DNA from: Parietaria judaica
Taxonomy: Eukaryota > Streptophyta > Magnoliopsida > Rosales > Urticaceae
DNA: 64,000 bases
Reading direction: 5' to 3'
Assembly: GCA_954871525.1 (NCBI GenBank)
Contig: OX940864.1
Span: forward strand, 7,992,001-8,056,000
Part shown: piece after piece, positions 21,830 to 34,248 of the stretch
Layout of the letters: each line of letters begins with the position of its first letter
Position numbering within the stretch: position 1 is the first letter of the stretch
Program-made: the position numbers and the translations under genes
Notes under the pieces: model-generated
What the model saw: only the letters and a program-made list of their open reading frames with translations
The model's database searches: none
What the model was told of the DNA's origin: nothing

Positions 21830-23890
21830 TTCTCCCCCGTAAGCTTGACTTGCTTCCACTCTCTTCACTCCGAGCAGCTCTCTCATCTCTTCGAACTTGA
21901 CTCTCCCTAGAGCCTTAGTAAGAATGTCTGCTCGCTGCTCCCTTGTGTTGATGAACTCTACGATGATCTGTCGCTTCTCCACACACTCACGAATATAATG
22001 GTACTTCGTGTCAATGTGTTTGCTTCGTCCGTGAAACACTGGATTCTTCATCAACGCGATTGCAGACTTGTTGTCCACGTAGAGAGTTAGTGTTTTCTGC
22101 TCGGAACCCGTCATCTCACTGAGTAGCCCTTTCAACCACATAGCCTGACATGCTGCTGCGGTTGCCGCCATGAACTCCGCTTCACACGAGGATAAAGCTA
22201 CTGTCTGCTGCTTCTGGGACTGCCAGGTGATTAGATTCCCGTTGAGATAAAATGCCATCCCTCCGGTACTCTTTCTATCGTCAATGTCACCAGCCAAATC
22301 ACTGTCCGTAAAGCCGACTAGTACTTTTGCTCCACTTCCTCGGTTGTACTGGATCCCGTAGTCCGTCGTGCCCTTCACGTAACGCAAGATGTGCTTCACC
22401 GCCTGCTGGTGTGCACTCGTGGGCTTCTCCATGTATCGACTGACTATCCCGACTGCATGTGAAATGTCTGGTCGGGTGTGGGTGAGATACCTTAGGCACC
22501 CGATCACGCGTCTGTACTCCGTGGGATCCACTCTTCTCCCTTCAGCATCCTTCCCGAGCTGCAGCTTCGCCTCCATAGGGTACTTGCTCGAGTTACAGTC
22601 CGTCATCTCGAACTGTTTAAGGATCTTCTTCGCATAGGCCGACTGCTTCAGCGTAATGCAGTCCTTCTTCTGTTCCACCTCTAGACCGAGGTAGTACGAA
22701 AGTAATCCGAGGTCACTCATCTCGAATTCGGCCATCATCTGCTGCTTGAATCCATCTACGCCTCCTGCGCTGGATCCTGTGACGATCAGGTCGTCCACAT
22801 ACACTCCCACGATCAGAGTTTCCTGCCCGGAACTCCTGGTGTAGACTGCCTGCTCGCTCAAGCACTTTGTGAATCCAAGATTCTTCAAGCTCTTGTCAAG
22901 GCGGATGTTCCACGCTCTTGGTGCTTGTTTCAACCCGTATAAGGCCTTGGATAGCTTGTACACCTTCTGCTCCTTGCCCGTGACGCCGAACCCCTCTGGT
23001 TGCTTGACGTACACTTCTTCTTCGAGGTCACCGTTTAGGAATGCCGGTTTGACATCCAGATGGTGAATTTCCCAACCTCGATGCGCTGCTAGGGCTAGGA
23101 TGAGTCTGATCGTGTCCAGTCTTGCTACTGGAGCAAAGACTTCTTCAAAGTCTATGCCTTTCCTCTGCACGTAGCCTTTAGCTACCAGCCTTGCCTTGTG
23201 CTTAAGGACATTCCCCTCAGTGTCCTTCTTCATCTTATACACCCACTTCAGGCCGATGGGATTATGACCTTTGGGCAGGTCGGTAAGCTCCCATGTCCTG
23301 TTCTTCTCAATGGACTCCATCTCCTTCTTCATTGCTTCCTGCCACTCTTGCTCGGCTGCTGCCTCCTGGTAATTGGCTGGTTCTTCTGCACACAACAAAG
23401 AAAGTTCCTCCAGGCTCATCTCCACTTCTTGAGTCTGATCGTAAACGTCTGCTAGAGGACGGAATCCTCTTGGGCCGTCTTTTATGGAGGAATCTCCCGA
23501 GCTGGACGGGCTGGTCCTGCTCGGACTTGGTGTCCTGGGTGTATCCGGGGTGCTCTCTCCCGGGCTGGGTTCCCTCGTTTCTGGCAAGACTGTTCCCGAG
23601 CTGGGTGTTCCGGGCTTCTCTTGCTCGGCAACATCCTGGTCGTCTTCGACAATGAACTCCACTGAGTTCTGCTCGGGTTCTCCATTCTCGTCGCGCCAAT
23701 CCCACTTCATCTCCTCTTCGAACACAGCATCTCTGCTCACTTGGAGTCTGCCGCGTCGTGGATCATAGAGTCTGTGTGCCTTGCTTCCTTCTTCAACGCC
23801 AAGGTACACCATCTTCTGACTCCTGTCATCCAACTTCTTGAGATGTGGTCCCGCAATCTTCACGTGTGCGGTGCATCCGAACACTTTCAA
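21563..23890 (-). CDS. Copia pol, C-terminal half: end of integrase, reverse transcriptase, RNase H
   Basis: 775 codons from the first Met in this frame. The start is not a true initiation site; it is where the frame resumes after a frameshift. The first part, [11 protein letters not shown], is the integrase C-terminal region. A low-complexity S/T/P linker (about 75-140) follows. Reverse transcriptase shows [43 protein letters not shown] and the catalytic [10 protein letters not shown]. RNase H has [28 protein letters not shown] and [14 protein letters not shown]. The tail reads into the 3' LTR. No stop interrupts the catalytic domains. Confidence 0.92.
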   Translation of the reverse strand: MKVFGCTAHVKIAGPHLKKLDDRSQKMVYLGVEEGSKAHRLYDPRRGRLQVSRDAVFEEEMKWDWRDENGEPEQNSVEFIVEDDQDVAEQEKPGTPSSGTVLPETREPSPGESTPDTPRTPSPSRTSPSSSGDSSIKDGPRGFRPLADVYDQTQEVEMSLEELSLLCAEEPANYQEAAAEQEWQEAMKKEMESIEKNRTWELTDLPKGHNPIGLKWVYKMKKDTEGNVLKHKARLVAKGYVQRKGIDFEEVFAPVARLDTIRLILALAAHRGWEIHHLDVKPAFLNGDLEEEVYVKQPEGFGVTGKEQKVYKLSKALYGLKQAPRAWNIRLDKSLKNLGFTKCLSEQAVYTRSSGQETLIVGVYVDDLIVTGSSAGGVDGFKQQMMAEFEMSDLGLLSYYLGLEVEQKKDCITLKQSAYAKKILKQFEMTDCNSSKYPMEAKLQLGKDAEGRRVDPTEYRRVIGCLRYLTHTRPDISHAVGIVSRYMEKPTSAHQQAVKHILRYVKGTTDYGIQYNRGSGAKVLVGFTDSDLAGDIDDRKSTGGMAFYLNGNLITWQSQKQQTVALSSCEAEFMAATAAACQAMWLKGLLSEMTGSEQKTLTLYVDNKSAIALMKNPVFHGRSKHIDTKYHYIRECVEKRQIIVEFINTREQRADILTKALGRVKFEEMRELLGVKRVEASQAYGGECELKLDLVRVTTRTQDGQKHLRGVSPGTDQNRRRTAVQSSSGEHEQSVRIEGKLSPEHTSRSARGQRDCPGRKRKLYPERKTRSLRSK

Positions 23891-26153
23891 ATGTTCTAAG
23901 TGGGGTTTCTTCCATTTCCACGCCTGGTAGGGGGTACGCTCCTAGCGCTTTGGTCGGCAAACGATTGAGCAGGTAGATCGCATGTCTTACTGCTTCTGCC
24001 CAAAAACGGGCTGGAACTTGCATGCTCTTGAGCAAGCTCCTCGCTGTGTTCATCACAGTCCGGTTTCGTCTTTCCACCACGCCATTCTGTTGGGGTGTGT
24101 GGGGTGCGGACAGGTGACGCTGAATTACTTCCTGGTCGCAGAACTCTCCGAACTGCTGGGAAGTGAATTCTCCTCCTCGGTCTGTACGCAAGACCTTTAA
24201 CCTGTGCACCGAGCCATTCTCCACGATCTTCTTAAACTTCTTGAAGACCTCAAAGGCTCCGCTCTTTTCCTTAAGCATATAAACCCACATCCAGCGACTG
24301 TAATCATCAACAAGTAAAAGAAAGTACTTGTTACCTGCCAATGTTGCTGGGGTGACTGGACCACATAGGTCTGCATGCACCAACTGTAGGGGTCTCTCTG
24401 CTCGGAATTTGGCCTTGATCGGAAACGGTATCCTCGCCTGCTTCGCGATCATGCAGCATTCACATAGCTGGTCGGGGTGTTCTATCTTGGGAACCCCGAA
24501 TGCCATCTTCTTCTCGCCCATCATCTTGAGCGCGTGAAAATTCACGTGTCCAAGCCGTGCGTGCCATAGCCAAGCCGGGTCTGCCATCGATGCCATGAGA
24601 CAGACGGGCTGACACGTCTTCAGGAGAATCTTGTAGAGCCTGTTGGGTGTCCGCTCCACCTTCATCAACAGCTCTCCTTCCTTGGTCCACATCTTCAGGT
24701 AGGACCCTTTCAGCAACACCGTGTTCCCGATCTCAGTCATCTGTCCTAGACTGATGATGTTGCTTTTCAACTTCGGGATGAAATACACCTGGGTCATCAG
24801 ACGCTGGTCGCCATTCTTGCACTCGAACAGGATCGACCCTCTGCCTCTGATCTCTACGACTGATCCGTCGCCGAATTTCACGCTGCCCGTGATTTTCTCA
24901 TCGAGCTCTTCAAACTTAGCTCGGTTCTCAGTCATGTGGTTGCTAGCTCCGTTGTCTAGATACCATACGTCGGTACTGACCTTCTTCTCTCCGTCTACGA
25001 GGAGGTTTGCAATAACCTTATCCTCGATGAGGAAAACCTTCTCGCTGGTCTCCTCCGGACAGGTCTGCTCGGCCTCTGGGCTGATCGGCACACTGATCAC
25101 TTCTGCCCGGGCCTTGGCGTCACACTCGCCATTCTGTTCGTCCAGGTGCGTTTCCTGCTCGGCAAACAACAATGCCGGCTGGTCGTCTGGGAATCTTACT
25201 AGATTCGCCTCTTCGCCCTGGTTCCTGCTTCGGCACTCAGATGCAAAGTGCCCAAACTTCTGACAATTGTAGCACTTTACTGTGCTCATGTCTCTCCTGG
25301 TCGTGCCTTCCTGACGGGTAGATCCACTGCCGCGACCTCGCATGTCCCGACCTCGACCTCGTCCACGACCCTGTCCGCGTCCTCGGACTTCTCCACCAAA
25401 GCTGTTCCGACCTGAGGGTTTTGTAGAAAACTTGGCTCCCCCGGTTTTCCGCTGTCTGGCCGTCCACTCTTCATGCGTGAGCAGGAGGTTCTTCTCCTCG
25501 TCTTTGTCACCGTAACCCCGAATTCTCTCTTCGTGGGCCTTGAGACGACCAACAACCTCCTCGACCGACATGGTCTTGAGATCGCCGAACTGCTCGATCG
25601 ATGTCACGATCTGCATGTACCTGTGAGGCACTGCTCGGAGAAATTTCTTGACGACGGTGGTCTCCTCCACCTTGTCTCCCAGCGAGCGTATGCCGGTCAC
25701 AATGGACGTGAGTCGCATAGCGAAATCATCAATTGATTCGCTCTCCCTCATCCTCATGACCTCGAACTCACTCTTCAAGGTCTGGACCTTTGCCTCCTTG
25801 ACGCGATCTGCGCCCATGTGCATGGTCTGAAGAGTTTTCCATGCTTCCTTCGCGGAATCTTTCTCGGCAAGCATGAGAAGAACATCTTCCGGAACTGCTT
25901 GGTAGATAGCGGCTAGAGCCATTCTTTCCTTGCGCCCTTCGACACCGCCGTTCTCTACGGCCTCCCATACTCCCTGCGCCTGCAGATTCACCCTCATCTT
26001 CAACGCCCACACGGCGTAATTGCTCTTCGTGAGCATGGGGTAATGGAGTGTAACTGTGCCTTCTCTGGTCTCTGGTTTCTGCGCAACCAGAGCTCCGTCG
26101 ATTGGTGACTCTGATGATGAAGACATGTTCTTCGATTGAAGCTCTGATACCAC
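23826..26153 (-). CDS. Copia gag-protease-integrase half of the polyprotein
   Basis: The likely start is MSSSSESP, 9 residues inside the open frame. The N-terminal half is a copia-type gag ([20 protein letters not shown]), then an RG-rich stretch and a CCHC zinc knuckle [14 protein letters not shown] near residue 300. The aspartic protease motif is [11 protein letters not shown]. Integrase has the HHCC zinc region ([17 protein letters not shown]) and the DDE core ([32 protein letters not shown]). The frame is lost after [12 protein letters not shown]: an apparent one-base insertion near 23936 moves the rest of integrase to another frame. That would block a full polyprotein unless it is a sequencing error. 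Confidence 0.92.
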   Translation of the reverse strand: MVSELQSKNMSSSSESPIDGALVAQKPETREGTVTLHYPMLTKSNYAVWALKMRVNLQAQGVWEAVENGGVEGRKERMALAAIYQAVPEDVLLMLAEKDSAKEAWKTLQTMHMGADRVKEAKVQTLKSEFEVMRMRESESIDDFAMRLTSIVTGIRSLGDKVEETTVVKKFLRAVPHRYMQIVTSIEQFGDLKTMSVEEVVGRLKAHEERIRGYGDKDEEKNLLLTHEEWTARQRKTGGAKFSTKPSGRNSFGGEVRGRGQGRGRGRGRDMRGRGSGSTRQEGTTRRDMSTVKCYNCQKFGHFASECRSRNQGEEANLVRFPDDQPALLFAEQETHLDEQNGECDAKARAEVISVPISPEAEQTCPEETSEKVFLIEDKVIANLLVDGEKKVSTDVWYLDNGASNHMTENRAKFEELDEKITGSVKFGDGSVVEIRGRGSILFECKNGDQRLMTQVYFIPKLKSNIISLGQMTEIGNTVLLKGSYLKMWTKEGELLMKVERTPNRLYKILLKTCQPVCLMASMADPAWLWHARLGHVNFHALKMMGEKKMAFGVPKIEHPDQLCECCMIAKQARIPFPIKAKFRAERPLQLVHADLCGPVTPATLAGNKYFLLLVDDYSRWMWVYMLKEKSGAFEVFKKFKKIVENGSVHRLKVLRTDRGGEFTSQQFGEFCDQEVIQRHLSAPHTPQQNGVVERRNRTVMNTARSLLKSMQVPARFWAEAVRHAIYLLNRLPTKALGAYPLPGVEMEETPLRTFESVRMHRTREDCGTTSQEVG
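26141..26152 (-). other. Primer-binding site (initiator tRNA-Met) of the copia element
   Basis: TGGTATCAGAGC on minus, 2 nt from the 5' LTR, the same spacing as in the two gypsy elements of this window. Confidence 0.9.
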
Positions 26154-26154
26154 T

Positions 26155-26700
26155 TGTTGGATCCCAATTCACGGATCTGCAAAGAACACGAATAACACCA
26201 AAAGAAATCGAACAGGAAAAATAAAGGACACAAACTTTTGGGAGAAGAAATTCTCTTGATTAAATCGAAGGCTAAATACAAGGAGATAAACTCGAAATTC
26301 TAATGGACTCAACACATTACAAAGTGTACATGCTAGGTATATTTATAGCCTCACATAGGCGAAACCCTAGCTAACCAAATCGCACAAAATCAGGAAACTA
26401 CCCTAAATAATCTCGCCGAATCTTTGACTTGATTTGCTTGCTCCTCAAGCTACGCGTCTTCCTTTCTGGGTAGAGTTTCCTTTTCCTGCCCGGACAGTCT
26501 CTCTGTCCCCGAGCTGACCTGCTCGTATGCTCCGGGCTGAGCTTGCCTTCTATCCGGACACTCTGCTCGTGTTCACCCGAGCTGGGCTGAACGGCTGTCC
26601 GTCTTCTGTTCTGGTCGGTACCCGGGCTGACTCCTCGCAAGTGTTTCTGCCCGTCCTGGGTTCTGGTCGTCACCCGGACTAAGTCAAGCTTAAGCTCACA
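26155..26700 (-). repeat. 5' LTR of the copia element
   Basis: 546 bp, followed by the TSD AGAAC at 26701-26705. Confidence 0.93.
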
Positions 26701-26911
26701 AGAACTGCCGTATATTCACGTACGTAATATTTCCAAGTACCCGCGGTAGGAAAAATTCATGTAATATAGTCACCTCATAATAGTGTCTTTTTATTATTCA
26801 TTTAAATTACTTGTCAAATTCAATATTCATATATATGATCATATCTTGATCAGCTCTTGTTCAAAATATGACAATCCTTTATTGGAAGTTGAAACCCTAA
26901 CGAGATATCTC

Positions 26912-29310
26912 TCAAAGATAAACCTCAATCAGAGACTTCATTCCGAGGCCGGCAGTGATCTTGTAGCCGCTGAAACCGGCGTCGGAGAAGAGCTTCGCCA
27001 ATTCTTTCTCGCTCCTCTCTCTTCCGTTGAACAGAACCATCATCTGCAAATCATAGAAGAACTGAGTTTCAACGGCTTCATGGTCGTCGCAGTCACTCTG
27101 AACAACCATGTCGATCAAAATCACTTTGCCATTCTTGGCACTGCCCGGCCTTGTGATTGCCTTTTTGCACTGCTCCAGTATCTTCACGCTCTCTTCGTCG
27201 CTCCAGTCGTGTAATATGCACTGCAAATTGTTATTCGTATCAGTTTCAAACAAGTCGTGTATATTATATATATATAATGATACGAAATTCTAAATTCAAG
27301 GGGTATTTTTTTACAAAATGGTAAGTTATTCACATGGAAAGGTTGATACAAAATAAAGTTTGATGATAATGATACAAAATGATAAGTTCATGGGACAAAC
27401 TAATACAAATAAAATTTGAAGACCAATTTGATAAATTGAGGGGTACAATTAGTAATATATATACTCCATTTCTCTAATTTTGGGTTTGTTGTATATTTTC
27501 TGTTTAGTTTCGACGTCGCTTGCTATGATGATTGACTTCACGCTTAACAATTGCCCACGTTATTCCTATTTAGTTTTTTTTCTTTCGAATAGGTGTAGGT
27601 TATATAGTGTATATGTTGCCTTAAAAAAGTCACTATTGATATGTTATAATAATGTCAAACGAATCAATTTTCTGCATTAAAAAGAACCTGTCGTTTAAAA
27701 TCACGATAAAAGTACTTACCACTTCGATCAATTTCACTAGCGGAACTACCCACAAGGGTAGTGGGGCTAGTCACCCCCAAATTTTTTTTTGATTTTTTTT
27801 TATTAATGTTTAATTTTTTACAAATAAATTCATTTTATTTGCACTACAAATTTAAACCAGCCACCGCGAAATTTAAATCCTAGTTCCGCTTATGATCAAT
27901 TGAAACAATATGGATGACTATGAAAAAAAATAGTGACAAAAATACTTAAAGTGCAACAAAAAGATTGACCGGAATCCGTAAAAAAAAAAATAGACGGGAA
28001 AATATGTCGCTTCTACGTTTTGATTTTGAGAACTTTTGTCGGTATTCTTATGGTTTGAGCCCATGTTGCTCAGTTAGTTAAAATTTAAGTAATTCTATCG
28101 CGATTTTTCCTTTAAAATCCAAGTCTTCAACGATATGCTTTATAAACAAGGACGGAAAGTGGAAACATTAAACGTACCTTCAACACAACAACATCGCCAG
28201 TAGGAACTGCTTCAAACATATCTCCTCCTACAAACTCCAGGTTTTGGCTTCCTTCCAGACCCGCCACCACGTGAGGCAAGTCGTAAACGACGCACTTCAT
28301 CGCCGGAAACTCCACCGCCACAACCATCGATAGAGTTCCGATGCCGCCACCGACGTCCACGAGCGACCCCGCTCCCTCGAACACTCGCCTCAGCTCCGGG
28401 GTCCCCACCAACGCTCTCGCCACCATCTGGCTGTCACTAGCCATTCGGCTAGCGAACGCATGCGAGTATGCGTTGTCGGCGCGTCCGTAGTCCCAGAAAT
28501 TGGCGCCGTGCGCGGCGGCAAATGCCGTGCCGGAGTCTTCGCTCTGGAACCAAGTGCTCAGGTACTGCCATGACTCCATCATTGCCGTGCTCGCAGCCTG
28601 CGAACATCAAGGAAGAGAGTACATGAATTATGGGAGAAGAACAAAAGCTAGTATTGCATTCAATCTATGGAGCAAGGAACCAAAGTTACGGGTTCGATCC
28701 TGACCATAGGCGACTAAGGCCGACGTTTTGGGCCCCTAAATATAAAAGGCTTATTATATATATATATATAATATTTTATATCTAATATATATAAATATGA
28801 AGAAAGGAAATATTAGACTAATTAATAAGGTCTAAAAAATTTACTAAGCATAAAGCCTCCAACAAAATTCGACAAATTTAGGACCGTCTTACAGAGTTAC
28901 AATGGTCAATACAAAAGAGTTTTTCAATATTTTTATGTTGTGATTTTCAATTATTATACCGATGCCACGGGCGGAGACGCTCCCGGGGAGCTTTTCTTGA
29001 GGAGGAGCCTCGACTCGGCGGTGAGCGCGTAGGTGCACTCACCGCCTGTCGTTGTCATTTCGGTACTGAAGAGGCCGGAATGGGCCAGCAGGCGCATGAG
29101 GCGCGCCACGTTTTGGGCTTTGGACGGGTGGATCGGCAGAGCGGCAGCGATCTGAGCTGCGGTGACGGGCTGGCCATGGCTGTGGATGACGTCAGCGACA
29201 CCAAGCTGGACTGCCCACTTCAACGCCATGGAGTTTATGAAGCTGAAGCTCAGGTTCTGAAGCTTGGCCTGTGCTTTAAGCTCGAGTTGTTCCATCGAGA
29301 GTTTCTCCAT
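26912..29310 (-). CDS. OMT-B: intact flavonoid-type O-methyltransferase
   Basis: Three exons on minus: 28960-29310 (117 codons), 28178-28597 (140 codons), 26912-27220 (102 codons plus stop), giving 359 aa, the usual length for class II plant OMTs. Introns are phase 0: donors TCG|GTATAA and AAG|GTACGT, acceptors TTCGCAG|GCT and TTGCAG|TGC. Residues 1-117 form the dimerisation/substrate domain. SAM-binding motif I is DVGGGIG at 198-204, followed by VVYDLPHVVAGL and GGDMFEA. The catalytic base is His261 in LHDWSD, with Asp294 (LIDMV) and Glu325 (GRERSEKE) as likely partners by analogy with chalcone OMT. It should move a methyl from SAM to a phenolic hydroxyl; the substrate cannot be read. The final residues are YL where the sisters have YP. 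A young copia element lies 0.2 kb downstream. Confidence 0.9.
27734..27893. mobile_element. 160-bp MITE in intron 2 of OMT-B
   Basis: Inverted AGCGGAACTA and TAGTTCCGCT near the ends, flanked by an exact 8-bp duplication GATCAATT (27726-27733, 27894-27901). OMT-A (about 11194) and OMT-D (about 59506) keep the empty site TTTGATCAAT. The 8-bp TSD suggests hAT. Confidence 0.75.
28672..28905. mobile_element. Unclassified inserted element in intron 1 of OMT-B (same insertion as in OMT-A)
   Basis: Orthologous to the 14710-14985 insertion: same position, same GGGTTCGATCCTGACCATAG and GGACCGTCTTACAG parts. It is absent from OMT-D. Confidence 0.5.
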
Positions 29311-30305
29311 TGCTCTGTCTTTGTTAATATTTACGATGAGATGAGAATAGTCTAATCTCTACCCATGCATTTATAAGGAAACGGCTAATAAAAAAAAAAA
29401 AAAAAGTTATGACTAAAATCTAGTATATTCGTAGATCTTCTAGTTGATTTTTTTGTATATTTTAAACGAGTAGTTGGCTTGGGCTGGCTGGAAAGTCCAT
29501 TATTATCATTTGGCGAGGCATTATTCGCGAGTTATAACATTGTTGATCAAGATTATCCGAAATATTTACAACAAAGAGCATGCTATTGCATTTCATTAAG
29601 ATTGAACCCTAAATATCTCCTAATTATGCAGTAGTATTTTTACTAGACCAAACTACTAATTGGTGTCGGTGTCGGTGTGGGATGTAAATTGTTTAATTGC
29701 CAATAAGTATTCTGTCGGTGTGCAGATAAATAGAGAATGCCATTATGTGGAATTTTGTTACTAACAAGTATTTATACGCGATATTTGTTAATGCAGTTCG
29801 TAATATCTTAGATATTATCCTACCCTACGGGATTTTGCACAAATACTCGATCTCACAATAAAATTACACATGTAACACAAATTAGAGTGTGTTTGTATGA
29901 GTTTCATAGTAAAGTGAAGCTACATTAAATCATATAAAACTTTAACCTTCAATTAGACTAGTTTCATAGTGAAGTATGAACTTTATCGTATGATAATGTT
30001 TTTCGAATTTATTTTTTGTATTCTAAATCTGAAATTTAGAAAATAATATTAGGAAACATGTTTGGTTAAGTATTGTTCACAATAAAAAAGAATACAAAAC
30101 CATAAACAAAAAACAAATCCCTAAATTATTCATTTTTCCGCAACGAACTCGTAATCCACAAATATGATTACCAAGAATCCAAGATCCACTAGCACCAAAG
30201 GGTTGCATTTTTTTTTTCTTTTTATCGTTCGAATCTTGATGGTTCCCATTATGAAAAAAATAAAAATAAAAAAATCCGCTAATGCAACGTTGTTTATTAT
30301 TATTT
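29311..30305. repeat. Upstream block of OMT-B (paralogous to 60888-61925)
   Basis: Aligns with the OMT-D upstream region over about 1 kb, for example AGTGTGTTTGTATGAGTTTC at 29885 and 61499 and CACCAAAGGGTTGCATTTTT at 30194 and about 61800. It ends where a foldback element is inserted. The first 100 bp include the probable core promoter. Confidence 0.7.
29369..29375 (-). promoter_or_regulatory. TATA box of OMT-B
   Basis: TATAAAT on minus within TTATAAATGCATGGGTAGAG, 59 bp before the ATG. The context is conserved in OMT-D. Confidence 0.65.
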
Positions 30306-31709
30306 GGGTTAATTGCGGCGAAAATATCCAACTTTTGACAATATTCTCCGATAGGTACCCAACCTCAATAAATGTAGGCGGAAGTATCTAACGTCGCACT
30401 TTTATCGCCGACTAACTAACACCGTTAGACACCTGCCTACGTGGCCATTAGGCTGTCTCATGTGGCACAAACTGTCAGGTGGCCAAAGGTTGGGTACTTT
30501 TACGGCCACGTGGCTTCTTTTTTTTTTTTTTTAATTTTTATGATTTTTAAATTTTTTTTTTCTTTCCCGTTGGCCCACATGTTTTATTTTTTTTACATAT
30601 GTCAAATATAATCAAATAATTTTATAAAAAAGTATTTATAAAAAATATTTTTTGTTTTTCTGATAGGATTATTTTATAGTTTTTTAAATACATGATATTA
30701 TACAATATACACACATGTATTGTAACCCTTTAATATTATAAAAAAATTATTTAATATACACACATGTACGTAAACCTTGTTTGATATTGTAAGAAAAAAA
30801 GGAAAAAAAATATTACTAGAACAAAAAATTAACATATATTGTATATATATATATATGTGTGTGTGTGTGTTAAATAACAATTGGGTTTGTGGTTTCGAAT
30901 TTATATTAGTACCAAAAACGCATATTTTTGTTTTTTTTTTCTCACTTTAGAACAAAAAATAACACTATTAAGGTTAAACACAATTTTTACAAATCGCAAA
31001 CTTTCGGTTTAAATTTAGTTTGAACCGCATTTGATAAATAAAAAAAATAATTAATGATGCCTTAGTTTCATATATGTTATATCTCTTCAAAAATCATATC
31101 ATGCCTCAATTTTGATATTAAAATACCCATGATATTATATACAATAATGTTTTAGTTTCAAAAAATGAATATAATGTATTTAAAATTATAAATTATTTCT
31201 GTAAGAAAAATAAAAAAAATATTTTTTTTATAAGCAAATATTTTATAAAACTATTTGATTATAGATAACATATGTAAAAAAAATTAAAACATGTGCCACG
31301 GGAAAGAAAAAAATATATTTTTTTAAAAATAAATTAAAACTAATAATTTTTAAATAATTATTTGATTATTTACAAAAATAAAACATATTCTTTTTTATAA
31401 ATACATATTTTATAAAATTATTTGATTATGTTTGATATATGTAAAAAAAAAAAAAAAACATGTGTGCCAACGGGAAAGAAAAAAAATTAAAATAGAAATA
31501 AAAATGCCACATGGCGGCAAAAATACCCAACCTTTGGCCACGTGGCACGCCACATGAGACAGCCTAATGGCCACGTAGGCAAGTGTCTAACGGCGTTAGT
31601 TGGTCGGCAACAAAAGTGCAACGTTAGGTATTTTAGCCTACATTTATTGAGGTTGGGTACCTATCGGAGAATATTGCCAAAGGTTAGGTATTTTAGCCGC
31701 AATTAACCC
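30306..31709. mobile_element. Large foldback MULE-like element (family F, copy 2)
   Basis: It starts GGGTTAATTGCGGC and ends GCCGCAATTAACCC. Inverted arms of at least 220 bp each (30306-30525, 31490-31709) include GTGTCTAACGGCGTTAG-type and GGCCACGTAGGC sequence in opposite orientation. Weaker pairing continues inward: CCGTTGGC near 30567 and GCCAACGGGAAAG near 31466. The left 9 bp TTATTATTT and the right TTAATATTT (seen after the LINE at 34405) match 8/9. Unit D is empty at about 61915. No transposase. Confidence 0.75.
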
Positions 31710-32343
31710 TTAATATATTTTTGACAAAAACCAACTACTTTCATTAATCTTCAAGGGATGAATCCCTAAGGATAGAAGTTACAAGCCAATACGGGCATTC
31801 AAAAGCCCACAAGTCGGGAGTAAATCCCGAAAGACGAGATTTAGCCACACAATGTGCCAACTCATTACAAGTTCTAGAGATCCACGGCATCCCTCGACCG
31901 GACCCACTGACGCTGAAAGATTTCTAATGCTTGCAATGATCGGCCCTTGTACACAACAAAAATTCCCCGATGTAACAAGAGTGGTCGCTTGTAGACAATC
32001 GGACTCAACATCCGTCGTATGCCATCTTTACGCCTTGACAAACCTAAGCCCCTTTCAGATAGCGTAGCATTCCGCGGAGAGAGCCGAATCTACCTTCTCA
32101 ATTGTTGTCGCCATAACTCCGAGGAGGCTTCCATGATGATCCCTATGACTCATCCAAGTGCCGCTTGTCCGGAAACCTTGTCCCACACCACATCGACGTT
32201 GAGTTTTAAACCCCCCATCATGGGTTTCAACCACTTCCTTTGGCGCTTCGCTTCTTGCCCTTTAGCCATCTCCAACCCCCGGTTGCTTGTTTTAAAGCTT
32301 GAGAACAAACTTGCAACTTCCTCGATCCAAGATTCTGGCCTAT

Positions 32344-33042
32344 TTATACGGTTCTCGAAAAGCCAGAGATTTCGGCGGACCAAGCCGCCCAAAGAAGACC
32401 ACAAAAAAGTTCCAAGTTAGTCGTTGATAAGCCCTCCATTGCCCGGAGACAAAGCTCCCAAAAAGGGATCTCCGCCGTCTTCATCGCCCATTTGTGTAGA
32501 ACCGAGTTCTTCCAAATGCCTTGAGCCCGCTCACAACTCCATAATGCATGGCCCATATCTTTCGGTAAAGCCCCACCAAAGATACAAAAGGGGAGCATTT
32601 TACCCCTCGTCCCCTTAGAGCATCATATGTCGGGAGGCTTTACCTTGGGGGGTATTTGAAGGCTCCACAACTTCTTCCACCACCGAGGCTCGACACTATT
32701 GGAGCTTGACGATTCCCCTCTTAGCTCCGTCCTCGCGAGGCGATACCCCGACCGAACCGAATAACAACCATCCTCCTCAAAGTGCCACACCATCCGATCT
32801 TTGTAGTCCTCGGTTCCAATGGGAATCTTTAATATAGCTTCAGCATCAGTCGGTATCATCATGGATGTGATAAGCTTCCGGTTCCATCTTCCATTAGTCA
32901 TGAAATCGGCCACCCGCCACGGATATCCATCATCGGATTCGTTTGACAAGACGGAGAAACTCCCAGCTCTATGAAGCCAAGGTTGTGAGAAGGCTCGAAT
33001 ATTCTCCTCCCCGACTTGCCACCTAACACCACGTCGAACCAA
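32344..33042 (-). pseudogene. LINE zf-RVT region, frameshifted
   Basis: Minus-strand frames with WHFEEDGCYSVRSGYRLA, LWSLQIPPKVK and MGHALWSCERAQGIWKNS resemble the zinc-binding region found after reverse transcriptase in plant LINEs. At least one frame change falls between 32598 and 32623. Confidence 0.7.
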
Positions 33043-33066
33043 ATCGCGGCCCCAACAAACGCTTTT

Positions 33067-34248
33067 TCAAAGGAAAGAGAATTGAGGCTTACATTCGAAG
33101 TTGAGTACCGAGGACTCCGGGAAGTATTTTGCTTTTAGCATCCGGGCCATCAAGTAATCCAGATGTTGGAGAATCTGCCACGAAAGGCTTCCGACAATAG
33201 CCCGGGTAAAGTCGCCAAGATCCTTGAAACCAAGTCCACCCTCTCCCTTTGGTTTCACAATCAAATCCCAACGCTTCCAATGATTTTTTCGCTTATCTTC
33301 CGATCCGCCCCACCAAAACCGGGCAATATGCCTATGAAGATCTTGGATAGTGGTGGCCAAGAGGCGAAAAATGCTCATCATATAAGTAGGAATCGCTTGA
33401 ACCACCGCCTTAATAAGAACTTCTCGGCCTCCCGCCGAGAAAAGTTTGGCCTTCCAATCCCTTAGATGTTTATTTACTCGAGCCAAGATCGTATCAAAGA
33501 TCGCCACTTTGTTTCTCCCGATGTGAACCGGGAGTCCAAGATAAGTTTCGAGCTCATCAACGATGGGGATATGTAAGGAGTTCGTGAGGTGGACCGCCGT
33601 CTCCGCGGGGAGGTTTTTGGAGCACACCATCGCCGATTTTTCCATGTTCACAACTTGGCCCGACCCTTACTCAAAAATGTCAAGAATCGCTCATATAGCG
33701 CCACAACAAGCTTCATTCGCCTCATAAAAAATGATGCTATCAGCCGCAAAAAGAAGATGCGTCACCGAAGGTGCCGTGGGGAGACAAGCAAACCCCCGTA
33801 AAAGGCCTAGTCTTTCTTGTCCCCGAATTAGGGAGGAAAACCCTTCTACACAAATAAGAAAAAGATACGGGGATCGGGGACACCCTTGTCTAAGCCCTCT
33901 CGAAGGAACAATCTCGTGGCCCGTCCTTCCATTAATGTCAATTGTGAAAACAGGGGTGGAAATACAATCATGAACCACCTCAATAATCCTCAGACCAAAG
34001 CCCATCCTTCTCAACATAACGATGACAAATCCCCATTCTACCCGATCGTACGCCTTTCTCATGTCGAGCTTTAGGGCTAAAACCCCCTTTTGAGTCTTCT
34101 TCCGGATCGAATGGAGAAGCTCAAAGGCGATGGCGGCGTTGGATAAAAAGAGCGTGAAAGCCATCGGGGCCCGGGGCCTTCCTAAGGCCCATAGAATAGA
34201 GGGCTTTATCCACCTCTTCCCTAAGAAACTCCTCCTCCGTGGAAGCAC
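33067..34248 (-). pseudogene. LINE reverse transcriptase remnant
   Basis: Two frames (34248-33691 and 33651-33067) cover most of an L1-type reverse transcriptase and its C-terminal extension, broken at about 33670. FAADS replaces the catalytic FADDS. Matching domain order makes the identification firm. Confidence 0.85.

Larger units (their letters stand above)
21284..26700 (-). mobile_element. Near-complete Ty1/copia LTR retrotransposon
   Basis: Two 546-bp LTRs (21284-21829, 26155-26700) have TGTTGG...CTCACA ends and a perfect 5-bp TSD AGAAC (21279-21283, 26701-26705). The PBS TGGTATCAGAGC lies 2 nt inside the right LTR, and the polypurine tract ACGGGGGAGAA abuts the left LTR, so the element is on minus. 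The LTRs differ at only about 4 of 546 positions, so it is young. Order on minus is gag, protease, integrase, RT, RNase H, the copia order. One single-base frameshift near 23936 splits the polyprotein. It lies in the 3' flank of OMT-B; unit D shows the empty site at about 55640 (CTAGAGAATTACGACCGTAT). Confidence 0.95.
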
